From Astragalus membranaceus (taxonomy: Eukaryota; Streptophyta; Magnoliopsida; Fabales; Fabaceae), in assembly GCA_039519185.1 (NCBI GenBank), contig CM076849.1, positions 80,503,014 to 80,567,013 of the forward strand: DNA of 64,000 bases, in the 5' to 3' direction. The stretch's first letter is position 1; every line of letters starts with the position of its first letter. The notes beneath the pieces are model-generated. The model was not told the origin of the DNA, ran no database searches, and worked only from the letters and a program-made list of their open reading frames with translations. A program made the translations under genes and the position numbers. This document shows, in pieces, positions 56,698 through 64,000 of this stretch.

Positions 56698-56933
56698 GGC
56701 AAAAAGGGAATTTGGCTGAAGTTGCCATTAGAGCAATCTGACTTTGTTCCATATGCTGTCAAGGTAATTTCTAACTTCTTGCAAGTCTATAGAGCTGAGA
56801 TCTTATATATGTTTGGTTTGTTTTCATTCATTGAAGTTGAAATGAACTTATGAGGTAACTGATTTTGGTTTCAGGAAGGGTTTCAATACCACCATGTAGA
56901 ACCAGGATATGTGATGTTAACTTATTGGATTTT
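56698..56933 (+). pseudogene. Captured Nudix hydrolase gene fragment
   Basis: Exon 56698-56763 reads GKKGIWLKLPLEQSDFVPYA and ends VK at an AAG/GTAATT donor. The next exon, from 56875, reads EGFQYHHVEPGYVMLTYWI. These two exons precede the Nudix box in plant Nudix hydrolases of the NUDT2/8 type. The Nudix box exon itself is absent, so the piece cannot be catalytic. Confidence 0.88.
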
Positions 56934-57170
56934 TTATTCTTTTCTTTGGTGATTGCATTAGTAGTTTCTAATGAAAGTATATTTCCAATCATTGTAATCC
57001 TTGCTCAGTCTATTGTCTAGGGTATAAGCAGTTCATAATGAGTATGTTATAATTTCATGATATTTAGATTAGTGGTAAATTGGTTCTAGGATATTCTTCA
57101 CTGTAGAAGGTGGGTATTATTTATGGTTATTTTACTGTGAGTATTATTTATGACCTGAGCACTGATATAT

Positions 57171-57242
57171 GACTCCATGGCCCAATGGATAAGGCGCTGG
57201 TCTACGGAACCAGAGATCTGGGTTCGATTCCCAGTGGAGTCG
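57171..57242 (+). tRNA. trnR-ACG: tRNA-Arg (anticodon ACG), carried in CACTA element 3
   Basis: The 72-base sequence folds as a full cloverleaf. The acceptor stem GACTCCA pairs with TGGAGTC, and the discriminator base is G. The anticodon stem CTGGT/ACCAG encloses the loop CTACGGA (anticodon ACG). The T arm is CTGGG TTCGATT CCCAG. The internal promoter boxes TGGCCCAATGG (A box) and GGTTCGATTCC (B box) are present, so polymerase III could transcribe it. It lies 540 bp from the right end of the CACTA element. A T-rich terminator is not obvious within the next 50 bases. Confidence 0.95.
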
Positions 57243-57310
57243 CTTCTACGGAACGAAAATTTGTATAACTAGGGTGTATAGATTAAACCAAAATTTGAAA
57301 AAAAAAAACT

Positions 57311-57779
57311 TTTAAAGTCAGGCAAGAATAAATGCTTGACTTTAAATCATACTTACGAAGTCAGGCAAGAATAAATGCTTGACTTTAAATCATACTTACG
57401 AAGTCAGGCAAGAATAAGTGCTTGACTTTTAATCATACTTACGAAGTCAGACAATAATAAATGCTTGAGTTTAAATCATACTTACGAAGTCAGGCAAGAA
57501 TGAGTGCTTGACTTTAAATTATACTTACGAAGTCAGGCAATAATAAATGATTGACTTTAAAACAGACTTACGAAGTCAGGCGAAATATATGCTTGACTTT
57601 AAAACTGACTTAAGAAGTCAGGCGAAATAAATGCTTGACTTTAAATCAGACTTACGAAGTCAGGCTATCGCTTGACTTTAAAACTCATTACATACAAAAT
57701 CGACTTAATAAAAGTCAAGCGGGCGCCTGACTTTAAATCCCCTTTTCGCCTGACTTTAAATCTCTTTTTTGCAGTAGTG
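57311..57779 (+). repeat. 43-bp palindromic subterminal array and right end of CACTA element 3
   Basis: About nine tandem units of roughly 43 bp each read AAGTCAGGCAAGAATAAATG, then CTTGACTTTAAATCATACTT, then ACG. Within each unit AAGTCAGGC and GCTTGACTT are inverted relative to each other. The array ends with further GCCTGACTTTAAAT copies and TTTTTTGCAGTAGTG. Confidence 0.93.
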
Positions 57780-57782
57780 ATT

Positions 57783-58300
57783 GTTTATTTGACATTATAT
57801 TCAGCAGGGCAACCAAAATCTCCCTCCTCGATGATGTTGTCGCTGGCAGAGTTGACTGGAAGTTGGGGTGAGGTTCATAAAAATCTGGAATGTACCCGTC
57901 AAAAACTCACCACAAGATATTCAAAGCATTGAAATGGTTTTCCTTAATTCCAAGGTTAGTATCATTCAATAAAACTAACAGCTACAGGTCTACACCTCCG
58001 GAGTCTATCAAGTTAGGATTCGTTGTCCTTACAAAAGTTGCAGACAAACTTTGAAGCATGCATCGTTAGTTAAACTTTAAGCACCATGCACATATTTGTT
58101 ATTAAAATGTTATTCTATATGTTTCTACTATGCAGCAATATACTTTTAAAATATAATGGTTTTTTTTTTGTTTTATTTCAGTTAAACTATATGGCACGAT
58201 CCTCATTTGTAAAGAAGTGACTGCGCGCATCATACTTCCAGGCGAGGTATAAATATATTCATGTTCCTTGTTTCCTCCAATGTGTAAGCTATGTTGCATA
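57783..58300. other. Host flank right of CACTA element 3, unidentified
   Basis: TTCAGCAG/GGCAACC (near 57805) and CCAAG/GTTAGT (near 57955) look like exon borders around a 140-bp open stretch, possibly the downstream exon of the transcript whose TATA box is at 50353. The protein or RNA is not recognised. Confidence 0.35.
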
Positions 58301-58309
58301 AAATGATCC

Positions 58310-58560
58310 CAAGCATTGTTAGCCTCCCCTCCGACAATGTCACACCCGTTGGCTACACTTTGCGACTCCAGACCCGAGACATTGCAGCTGAAGAAGAGGT
58401 GTTCTAGATCCTCATTCTCTCTAAAACAGAAGACACGAGAAGGGCTAGGAGAAAAAGTTGATGATACCTCTTGGGTATGAATTTGAATCCAACTTTGATA
58501 ATGCAGCAGTGTTAAAACTCTTGAAGAAGAGCTTCGCTGTCCATTGTGGGCTCATTGGAT
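58310..58560 (-). pseudogene. LINE ORF2 zinc-binding (zf-RVT) remnant
   Basis: The minus-strand text reads NEDLEHLFFSCNVS, typical of the zinc-binding domain after the reverse transcriptase of plant LINEs. The flanks are broken by stops and frame changes. It is short, and other LINE parts are missing. Confidence 0.5.
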
Positions 58561-59087
58561 TAGTCTCTGCAATTGCGCATAGAGAGTATCCGATTTACAC
58601 CAAGAAAATATCACATACTTTCCTTGTACTTTCAAAAGGTAATTTATTTTCTTGTCAAAATAAATTTATCGTATTCATGTGTGCAGATGCATGCAACCTC
58701 ATTGATTTCAAGCTTTTTCTCGTTCCACTTAACAACATTTACTGACACAACTACCTCCTACCTCAATATTCTAAAATAGTATATCAATTAAGTCAAAACA
58801 TGGTATATCTCCTAAATTCTAAAATAGCTAACACCAAAGCTCCATTGTTTACGGAGTAATACATTCAAACGTATCAATATATGACTCATAGTTGATAGTA
58901 CAAACACCAACCTCAACATATCCCAGAAAAATGATAAATAAATGCCAAGAGTTGATTTTTATTATAAAGATATTACTTTTGAATTAAAATTTATTTTCCT
59001 TAAAAAATGTCCCGCATTCTTTCTTTTACTATTTTAATTTTTTTACTACACTAACATCTCAATTTATCAAAATTTATCTTCCTTCAA

Positions 59088-59129
<42 letters not shown>

Positions 59130-59396
59130 AAATTTGTTTAATCATTTTTAATACACAAATTGATTTTATTGATTGGTTACTATAGTGATACAATTTTAAG
59201 ATTTGAGGTGCTTGTACTTTTTCTGTTATAAAAAGACGTGTTAATTGGAAAATTAACTAGTCAAATTAATATAGAGATATTTAGAATTAACAAAATTTTT
59301 AGTATACAGAAGAATCTCGATTTGGCACCTTGGCTAAAGCATGGCTTTCTTATTCCCATTATTACCATGACGATGATGATACCATGATTCTGAGAT
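58561..59396. other. AT-rich intergenic region with AT microsatellite
   Basis: Contains an (AT)n tract at 59094-59121. No gene is recognised. Confidence 0.6.
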
Positions 59397-59797
59397 GAAG
59401 TGGATTATAAAGTTAAGGTGAGATGAAAATCATTTTTTTAAGTATAAACCGAGTATCTTCTGCACGCAACTATAGAGACTAATCACCCGAGTCGGGTGGG
59501 ACAATAATGGGAGGCAAAACTCTCCATCAAGAGATTTAATAGTGCTGTAAGCCAATGCTAGATTTGAATACATGACATTGGTTAAACCGGAATAGACCGA
59601 GATGAAAATCCTACAAAATCATTAAATATTCTTTTTTATGTTAGTGGTTGGATGATGCTATACATTTGCCCACTTCTGGCTCTCATAACTTAATACCTCG
59701 TACCTCTTATTTCTAAAAGAGACAACACCAATTACTCTGATCCTCTAATTAACAAGCAACCTAGCTACAGATATTTTGATAAAAGAACCTAGCTACA
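59397..59797 (+). repeat. Direct repeat, left copy (400 bp)
   Basis: It starts GAAGTGGATTATAAAGTTAAGG and ends CTAGCTACACAT; only the first 20 bases define it (GAAGTGGATTATAAAGTTAA). A copy with about 3% differences lies at 61853-62264. The two copies enclose the truncated gypsy-type element. Confidence 0.92.
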
Positions 59798-59829
59798 CAT
59801 AGGCTCAGGCTCAGGCTCGCCCCATAGGC

Positions 59830-60025
59830 TCATGCGGGGTTCAATCGTAGCCCGTTCTCTGTGCATGGATCGCCCTGGGTGGTCTACTGAGTCGCGGCTC
59901 AGGCTCACCTCGCCCTATAGGCTCATGCGGGGCTCAATCGTAGCCCGCTCTCTGTGCATGGATCGCCCTGGGTGGTCTACTGAGTCGCGGCTCAGGCTCA
60001 TGCGGGGCTCAATCGTAGCCCGTCC
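59830..60025 (+). repeat. Tandem repeat of about 96 bp at the truncated end
   Basis: GGCTCATGCGGGG, CAATCGTAGCCCG, TGTGCATGGATCGCCCTGGG and GTCTACTGAGTCGCGGCTCA recur two full times and once in part. This lies at the broken 3' side of the gypsy-type element. Confidence 0.88.
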
Positions 60026-60124
60026 TCTGGAGCCGTTTACCGGATCTCGTTCCAAGGGGTTCAAATGAATTTAAGAACAAGGAAATAAACTTTATCTCAA
60101 AGTAATGAAAAATGCATTGTCTTA

Positions 60125-61253
60125 TTACTGACAGACGGGCGGTGCATGATAAAAAACGTTGTGGGAAAAAGAGTGTCCCGCCCGGTAGTTCCCCTTGCGG
60201 CTGCTCGTGTGGCCATCGCCCTCTCTTCGTAATTCATGAACCTTTGTGATCGGCGGAGGAATGCGGCCTAGTTTGGGGGTTCTTTTACGCCGACTTCAAT
60301 TTTGAAAAAGCTAACGGTCTCAATACCGTCTCGCAGGAACCACAGCCTCATGTGATCATCCAATCCTCTTATATTGGTGGCTTTTTCATTAAAGTGTTCC
60401 ATATATTTGCGGAGCGTCTCGTTCTCCCCTTGCCTGAGCGCTTTGAGTACCGCGTGTGATTTTGGTTTCACTCTTGATGTTGTGAACCAAGCGGAGAATA
60501 CTCTCGCTAATTGATCCCATGATGAGATAGTGTTTCGCTTTAGTTCTGTAACCCACTCTAAAGCTGGGCCTTCTAGTGTTAACGGGAAGATTCTGCACTT
60601 TACAAACCCGCACGCCCCCCGGTACTGCATCATCAAATAAAAGTATCTCAGGTGGGCATCGGGGTCTTTCACGCCGTTGTACATTCTTAAGTCCGACGGG
60701 GGTTTTTCCAAGGCACGACGGATGGGATACTCGTCAATATCTCGGGTAAACGGTCCCATCCTCATACCACTCCTTTCTCTGCGAGGTGGTCGGTCCTCGA
60801 AGCGTCGGCCTCGATGACCACCTCGCTCTGGAGGGCCTTGGTAGCGATTACGTCGTTCTGGCGACCGACTCTCGTAATGAGGACGGGCATACTGATCACT
60901 TGATCTGATTCTTGATCGGGCGGGCGACCCAGACGAGTTGTACGAAGATTCTTGGTAAGAGGGCTCTTCTGGCAAATAAGTTTGATCGGTCGAGGAGGGT
61001 GGTGTTCTATGTGGCGCCAGATCTCCTCCTTGATTCCCTCGTCGAGGTGGGGACCAGTGGACGAGATGCCTTCTAGGAGGTGATCTATGTCGCCTAGATG
61101 GACTCCTTCTTTCGACCGGAGATTGACTGTCTTGCCGGTATTGTTCGGGTGCGATGTACGTACTCCCGCCCCGAAGTCACTTGAGCTAACATTTCCAGAA
61201 TCTGCTATATGGCGTTGGCTGGGAGTACGATGTTTGCTTGAGTGGCCGGTCAA
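60125..61253 (-). pseudogene. gag of the truncated gypsy-type element
   Basis: The minus strand encodes a basic Arg/Glu-rich N-terminus in two overlapping frames (61253-60762 and 60975-60268) and then the gag core. Core phrases are EYPIRRALEKPPSDLRMYNG, IFPLTLEGPALEWVTELKRN, SWDQLARVFSAWF, RQGENETLRKYMEHFN and RDGIETVSFFKIEVGVKEPP. A stop near 60268 is followed by more gag-like sequence (AAFLRRSQRFMNYEERAMA). The domain is the retrotransposon gag type of Ty3/gypsy. Frameshift and stop make it non-functional. Confidence 0.85.
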
Positions 61254-61420
61254 GAGGGTGTGCCTTGAACAAAGTTCTCAGTTGTAACCGGGACACCCTC
61301 CGGGGTTGGTTGTGGTTGGTCAGGGATACCAAACACGCTCTGCAAGAGCAGATTCCTCTGGCGGGGTGGTCTACCTCGCGGAGCCATAGGAACTGAGGTG
61401 GGATAACGCCTGGAGTGGTC

Positions 61421-61438
61421 CCCCTATCTGGCGCGCCA
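61421..61438 (-). other. Primer-binding site of the truncated gypsy-type element
   Basis: Minus-strand TGGCGCGCCAGATAGGGG starts one base after the LTR end. A TGGCGCGCCAG-type PBS is common in the Tat/RIRE-type group. The exact primer tRNA is not assigned. Confidence 0.6.
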
Positions 61439-61439
61439 A

Positions 61440-61852
61440 TGAATGAGGTGCTCGACCTTGGAGCGGGCAAGAGAAGTCGAGTCCTAAGTCCGAATGTATG
61501 AATTGATTGGGTGAGCGATATCTGGTCGTGCTCAGAGTCCTGCCCGGGTGGCGGTATCTGCAATGACACTCCGACGCCCAAGTCAGTGGAATAAGAGTGC
61601 GATCAGAGTCACAATATGGGTAAAAATTACTTAACCTTCTTAGTGGGAACAATGCCTCTTTATATAGAGTTAGAGGGACAGCGCTGGCCATTAGATCATC
61701 GTGGTCGATCTCGATCATTGATCATGCGAGATGAAGCGAGGGTTGATCTGAGCCGTTGATCTTAGTGGATTTAGGTCATTCATTTCTGTCTTACTATTGG
61801 GCCGGTTACGGTCGGCCTTGCGTCGGATTGGGCTTCAGCCTAGTCCAGAACA
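61440..61852 (-). repeat. 5' LTR of the truncated gypsy-type element, 413 bp
   Basis: On the minus strand it starts TGTTCTGGACTAGG and ends CATTCA, with TATATAAAGAGG (61653-61664) as the likely TATA box. A similar second LTR is not in the window. Confidence 0.75.
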
Positions 61853-62264
61853 GAAGTGGATAATAAAGTTAAGGTGAGATGAAAATCATTTTTTTAAGTA
61901 TAAACCGAGTATCTTCTGCACGCAACTGTAGAGGCTAATCACCCGAGCCGGGTGGGACCATAATGGGAGGCAAAACTCTCCATCAAGAGATTTAATAGTG
62001 CCGCATGCCAAGGCTAGATTTGAATACATGACATTGGTTAAACTGGAATAGACCCTACCAGGTGAGATGAAAAAGCTACAAAATCATTAAATATTTTTTT
62101 ATATGTTAGTGGTTGGATGATGCTATACATTTGCCCACTTCTGGCTCTCATAACTTAATACCTCGTACCTCTTATTTCTAAAAGAGGCAACACCAATTAC
62201 TCTGATCCTCTAATTGACAAGCAACCTAGCTACAGATATTTTGATAAAAGAACCTAGCTACACA
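61853..62264 (+). repeat. Direct repeat, right copy
   Basis: It matches 59397-59797 from GAAGTGGATAATAAAGTTAA to CTAGCTACACAT, with an extra CTACCAGGTGAG near 62050. A third degenerate partial copy (GTGAGATGAAAATCCTAGAA to CCACTTCTGGCTATC) is at 62369-62475. Confidence 0.92.
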
Positions 62265-62607
62265 TATTCACGATCCAATACTCTTGACAATAATGCGTGG
62301 ATATAAAAATTAAATTTTCCACCAACTTGTAATTAATTGAATTTGGGGTATCAGTATTGTTTGAGTGAAGGTGAGATGAAAATCCTAGAAAATCATTAAA
62401 TATTTTATTCTAGTGGGTTGGTTGGATGAATGTAGTCTCTATGTATAATTGCCACTTCTGGCTATCATCATCTCTCAAACGCAATTGCTGAAGGCTGAAA
62501 CTGAAAGTAAAGCTATGATGCAAACTACATTCATTAATATATACCTCTAATTAACCTAAAAAGTTCAACTACTTTTCATAATTTTGCCAACTACTTTTTT
62601 ACATTAT

Positions 62608-62615
62608 TATAAATA
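62608..62615 (+). promoter_or_regulatory. TATA box of the secreted-peptide gene
   Basis: TATAAATA stands 93 bp before the ATG at 62708 and is followed by an A/C-rich leader (ACACAAAAACACACAATACA), typical of a plant 5' untranslated region. Confidence 0.75.
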
Positions 62616-62707
62616 CCTTGGTTTATTTCATTTCATAATAAAAAACACAAAAACACACAATACAACACGTGAGCAGTTCATATTCAAAGAACAATATTCT
62701 CACAATA

Positions 62708-63049
62708 ATGAAGATGGTATTGGTGATTTTCATGCTGGTGGTGACCAATTACAACCCTGCTGAAGCTGACATGAAAGCCCCATCCCTGAAGAATACAAAC
62801 GCAGACACACCTGTTTCTTTTGGGGAGTTGCCAGTATTGGAGTTTTTTGGAAAATTTTACATAAATTGCCAATGCACTTTTATTCTTCCTCCTCCTGCTT
62901 CTCCTGGAGCTCCTTCTTCAGCAATGTATTCCATGAAGGACACCGCTCTTGACGGAACATTAGACTGTCTTGTTTGCAGTTTTTATCATCTTCCCCCCAG
63001 CGGCCATGCAGAAAAAGCTCGTGAAATGTCGTCCTCTCCCCCGAAATAA
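62708..63049 (+). CDS. Small secreted protein with CxC and CxxC motifs, unknown family
   Basis: The ATG at 62708 is the first ATG after the TATA box; the frame can be extended upstream only with a non-ATG codon. The 113-residue product starts with a signal peptide (MKMVLVIFMLVVTNYNPAEA, likely cleaved after Ala-Glu-Ala). The mature part of about 93 residues has four cysteines in two pairs: CQC in FYINCQCTF and CLVC in LDCLVCSFY. A Pro/Ser-rich link lies between the pairs (LPPPASPGAPSS). The stop is TAA at 63047-63049, and AATAAA lies at 63130. It has no introns. I do not recognise the family. It could be a defence- or nodule-type peptide, but the cysteine pattern fits none I know. It is the best candidate for a live host gene in the window. 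Confidence 0.65.
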   Translation: MKMVLVIFMLVVTNYNPAEADMKAPSLKNTNADTPVSFGELPVLEFFGKFYINCQCTFILPPPASPGAPSSAMYSMKDTALDGTLDCLVCSFYHLPPSGHAEKAREMSSSPPK

Positions 63050-63129
63050 CAAAGAAGCTCCTTAATTATATGGCCAGGCAGTGCTGAAGAATATGTATGT
63101 TCACTCTTTTTTTTTAATTATTAGTTACA

Positions 63130-63135
63130 AATAAA
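63130..63135 (+). terminator. Poly(A) signal after the secreted-peptide gene
   Basis: AATAAA lies 81 bp after the stop codon in AT-rich DNA. Confidence 0.55.
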
Positions 63136-64000
63136 AATGTAATCAGCTGGCCATATTAAAATATATATAAATTATTATTAAATAATGCTTTTGCTGTTGG
63201 TCTCTTAATTAGTTTTTCTTTTTGTTCTGTTCTATCATTGATTCCGGCTTCAACTACATTATATTGAACGTCTTTGTCTTCATTGTTCTCTTTTATCATT
63301 AAGCTCCTGAAATGTTCTGTTCTATCATTAATTAGTTTTTCATTCTCTTTATTAATTATATAAAAAAGGTGGTGGTATCTTCTGTTTTTTTAACAAAACT
63401 TGATCTTTTTATAATCATAATTTACTGTGTATTCTGGCCGGTAAGTACTATTCAATTTAGCTTTATGTGTTCATTTTTGTTGAAATTAAGGATACAGCTC
63501 AATCAGTAGCGTTAATGGATTAGTATATTTCTATCTTTCTTTTGCCGCATTGATTTGTACCTCTATATATCTCTATTCATTTTTCAGTATTTTGTTTGTT
63601 TTCTCGCCAAATCAAAAATCAATAAATCTGTCATTTTATTTCTTGAAGTTAAATATCTAGTCTCAGTTAGTATCAAATTCAAACACTCCATTCTATTATT
63701 CGAGATATGTTTTTTTTAAAACCAAATAATTATAAACACATGTGTATATACCATGGTATCAACAAATAAATAATATTATTGTCAAAAAAATATTATTTAT
63801 TTCTTTATCCAAAATATCAATATTTTCAAATTTCTCAATTACTTTTTATTATATAAGTTAAAGGTTCAACTATAGTACTTTTCCACCCTTACCTTATCTT
63901 AGTTTTCAATTTACTTATTTTTTTATTTCTAAAGGGTCCCTTACTTTTTTAAGTAATATCATTTTGTGGCCCTTTTTTCCTTTTAAATTGTTTTGCAAAT
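63136..64000. other. Intergenic, AT-rich, no gene seen
   Basis: Includes repeats of TTCTGTTCTATCATTGATT-type phrases (63224-63340). No coding similarity is recognised. Confidence 0.6.

Larger units (their letters stand above)
50567..57779 (+). mobile_element. CACTA element 3 (Pack-CACTA), 7213 bp, carrying seven host gene fragments and a tRNA gene
   Basis: The left end is CACTAGTGCAAAAA and the right end TTTTTTGCAGTAGTG (one mismatch), with a 3-bp target duplication ATT (50564-50566 and 57780-57782). Subterminal zones carry AAAGTCAGGCG/GCTTGACTTT motifs as in CACTA element 2, so both are one family. No transposase is present. In order on the plus strand are pieces of COBW, RPL7, RCC1-type, ClpR, pyruvate decarboxylase, kinesin-4 and Nudix genes, then an intact-looking tRNA-Arg. 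Introns are kept, showing capture from DNA rather than mRNA. Confidence 0.93.
59798..61852 (-). mobile_element. 3'-truncated gypsy-type element: LTR, PBS and gag only
   Basis: On the minus strand a 413-bp LTR (TGTTCTGG...CATTCA, 61440-61852) is followed by a PBS-like TGGCGCGCCAGATAGGGG and a gag gene. The element stops at 59798, so most of gag-pol and the 3' LTR are missing. The next bases after the LTR (GAAGT) are also the start of the flanking 400-bp direct repeat. Confidence 0.8.

Noticed and set aside
57311..57710. CRISPR-like regular repeats
   Set aside because: The whole 43-bp unit is repeated without variable spacers, the DNA is plant nuclear, and the array is a CACTA subterminal zone.
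58458..58745. A 95-codon frame beginning MMIPLGYEFESNF
   Set aside because: It is antisense to a LINE zinc-domain remnant and runs into AT-rich sequence. No similarity recognised.
59832..60068. Repeat-encoded frame RGSIVARSLCMDRPGW
   Set aside because: It reflects the 96-bp tandem repeat at the broken end of a gypsy-type element.

Overview
The window is nuclear DNA of a flowering plant, probably a legume, although no single gene proves the family. The evidence is nested plant LTR retrotransposons, CACTA transposons with plant TNP2 and Ulp1 genes, fragments of typical plant genes (PPR, ClpR, kinesin-4, pyruvate decarboxylase), and an eukaryotic tRNA-Arg. Nearly everything is accessory DNA. 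The only plausible intact host protein gene is a small secreted-peptide gene at 62708-63049.

Layout. (1) 1-283: edge of an Athila-type LTR on the minus strand. (2) 284 to about 26.7 kb: an Ogre/Tat-like Ty3/gypsy element on the minus strand, with an extra ORF1, gag, protease, an intron, reverse transcriptase, two RNase H domains and the start of integrase. It is broken by three Tekay/Del-type solo LTRs (3316-6083, 8261-10877, 13437-15778) and by one complete internally deleted Tekay-type element (15781-22721). Each insertion has a readable 5-bp target duplication. (3) About 27.0-41.66 kb: a decayed CACTA element (TNP2) carrying an Athila-type gag-protease-only element (31334-40856). That element carries a second CACTA element (32832-36889) with transposase remnants and a captured PPR fragment. 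(4) 41.66-45.03 kb: parts of another CACTA gene (N-terminal domain, Ulp1-like protease exons), a truncated LINE and a palindromic repeat cluster. (5) 45.3-48.3 kb: a LINE remnant split by another Tekay-type solo LTR (45435-48048). (6) 50567-57779: a CACTA element carrying fragments of seven unrelated host genes, all in sense orientation with introns kept, plus a structurally intact tRNA-Arg(ACG) gene. (7) 58-62.3 kb: a LINE trace, then a 400-bp direct repeat enclosing a 3'-truncated gypsy-type element. (8) 62.6-63.1 kb: the secreted-peptide gene with a TATA box and poly(A) signal.

How the parts relate. The Ogre-like primer-binding site (24356-24372) is complementary to the 3' end of tRNA-Arg(ACG), the same tRNA species that the CACTA element at 57171-57242 carries. 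The order of insertion can be read from duplicated targets: the solo LTR at 13437 went into ORF1 first, and the deleted Tekay-type element then landed exactly across that solo LTR's right edge. The two CACTA elements with CACTAGTGCAAAAA ends (32832 and 50567) belong to one family, and both carry host gene pieces. The Tekay-type LTRs share conserved outer ends and an intron-like donor/acceptor pair around hypervariable tandem repeats.

All family assignments come from reading the sequence. No database or alignment program was used.
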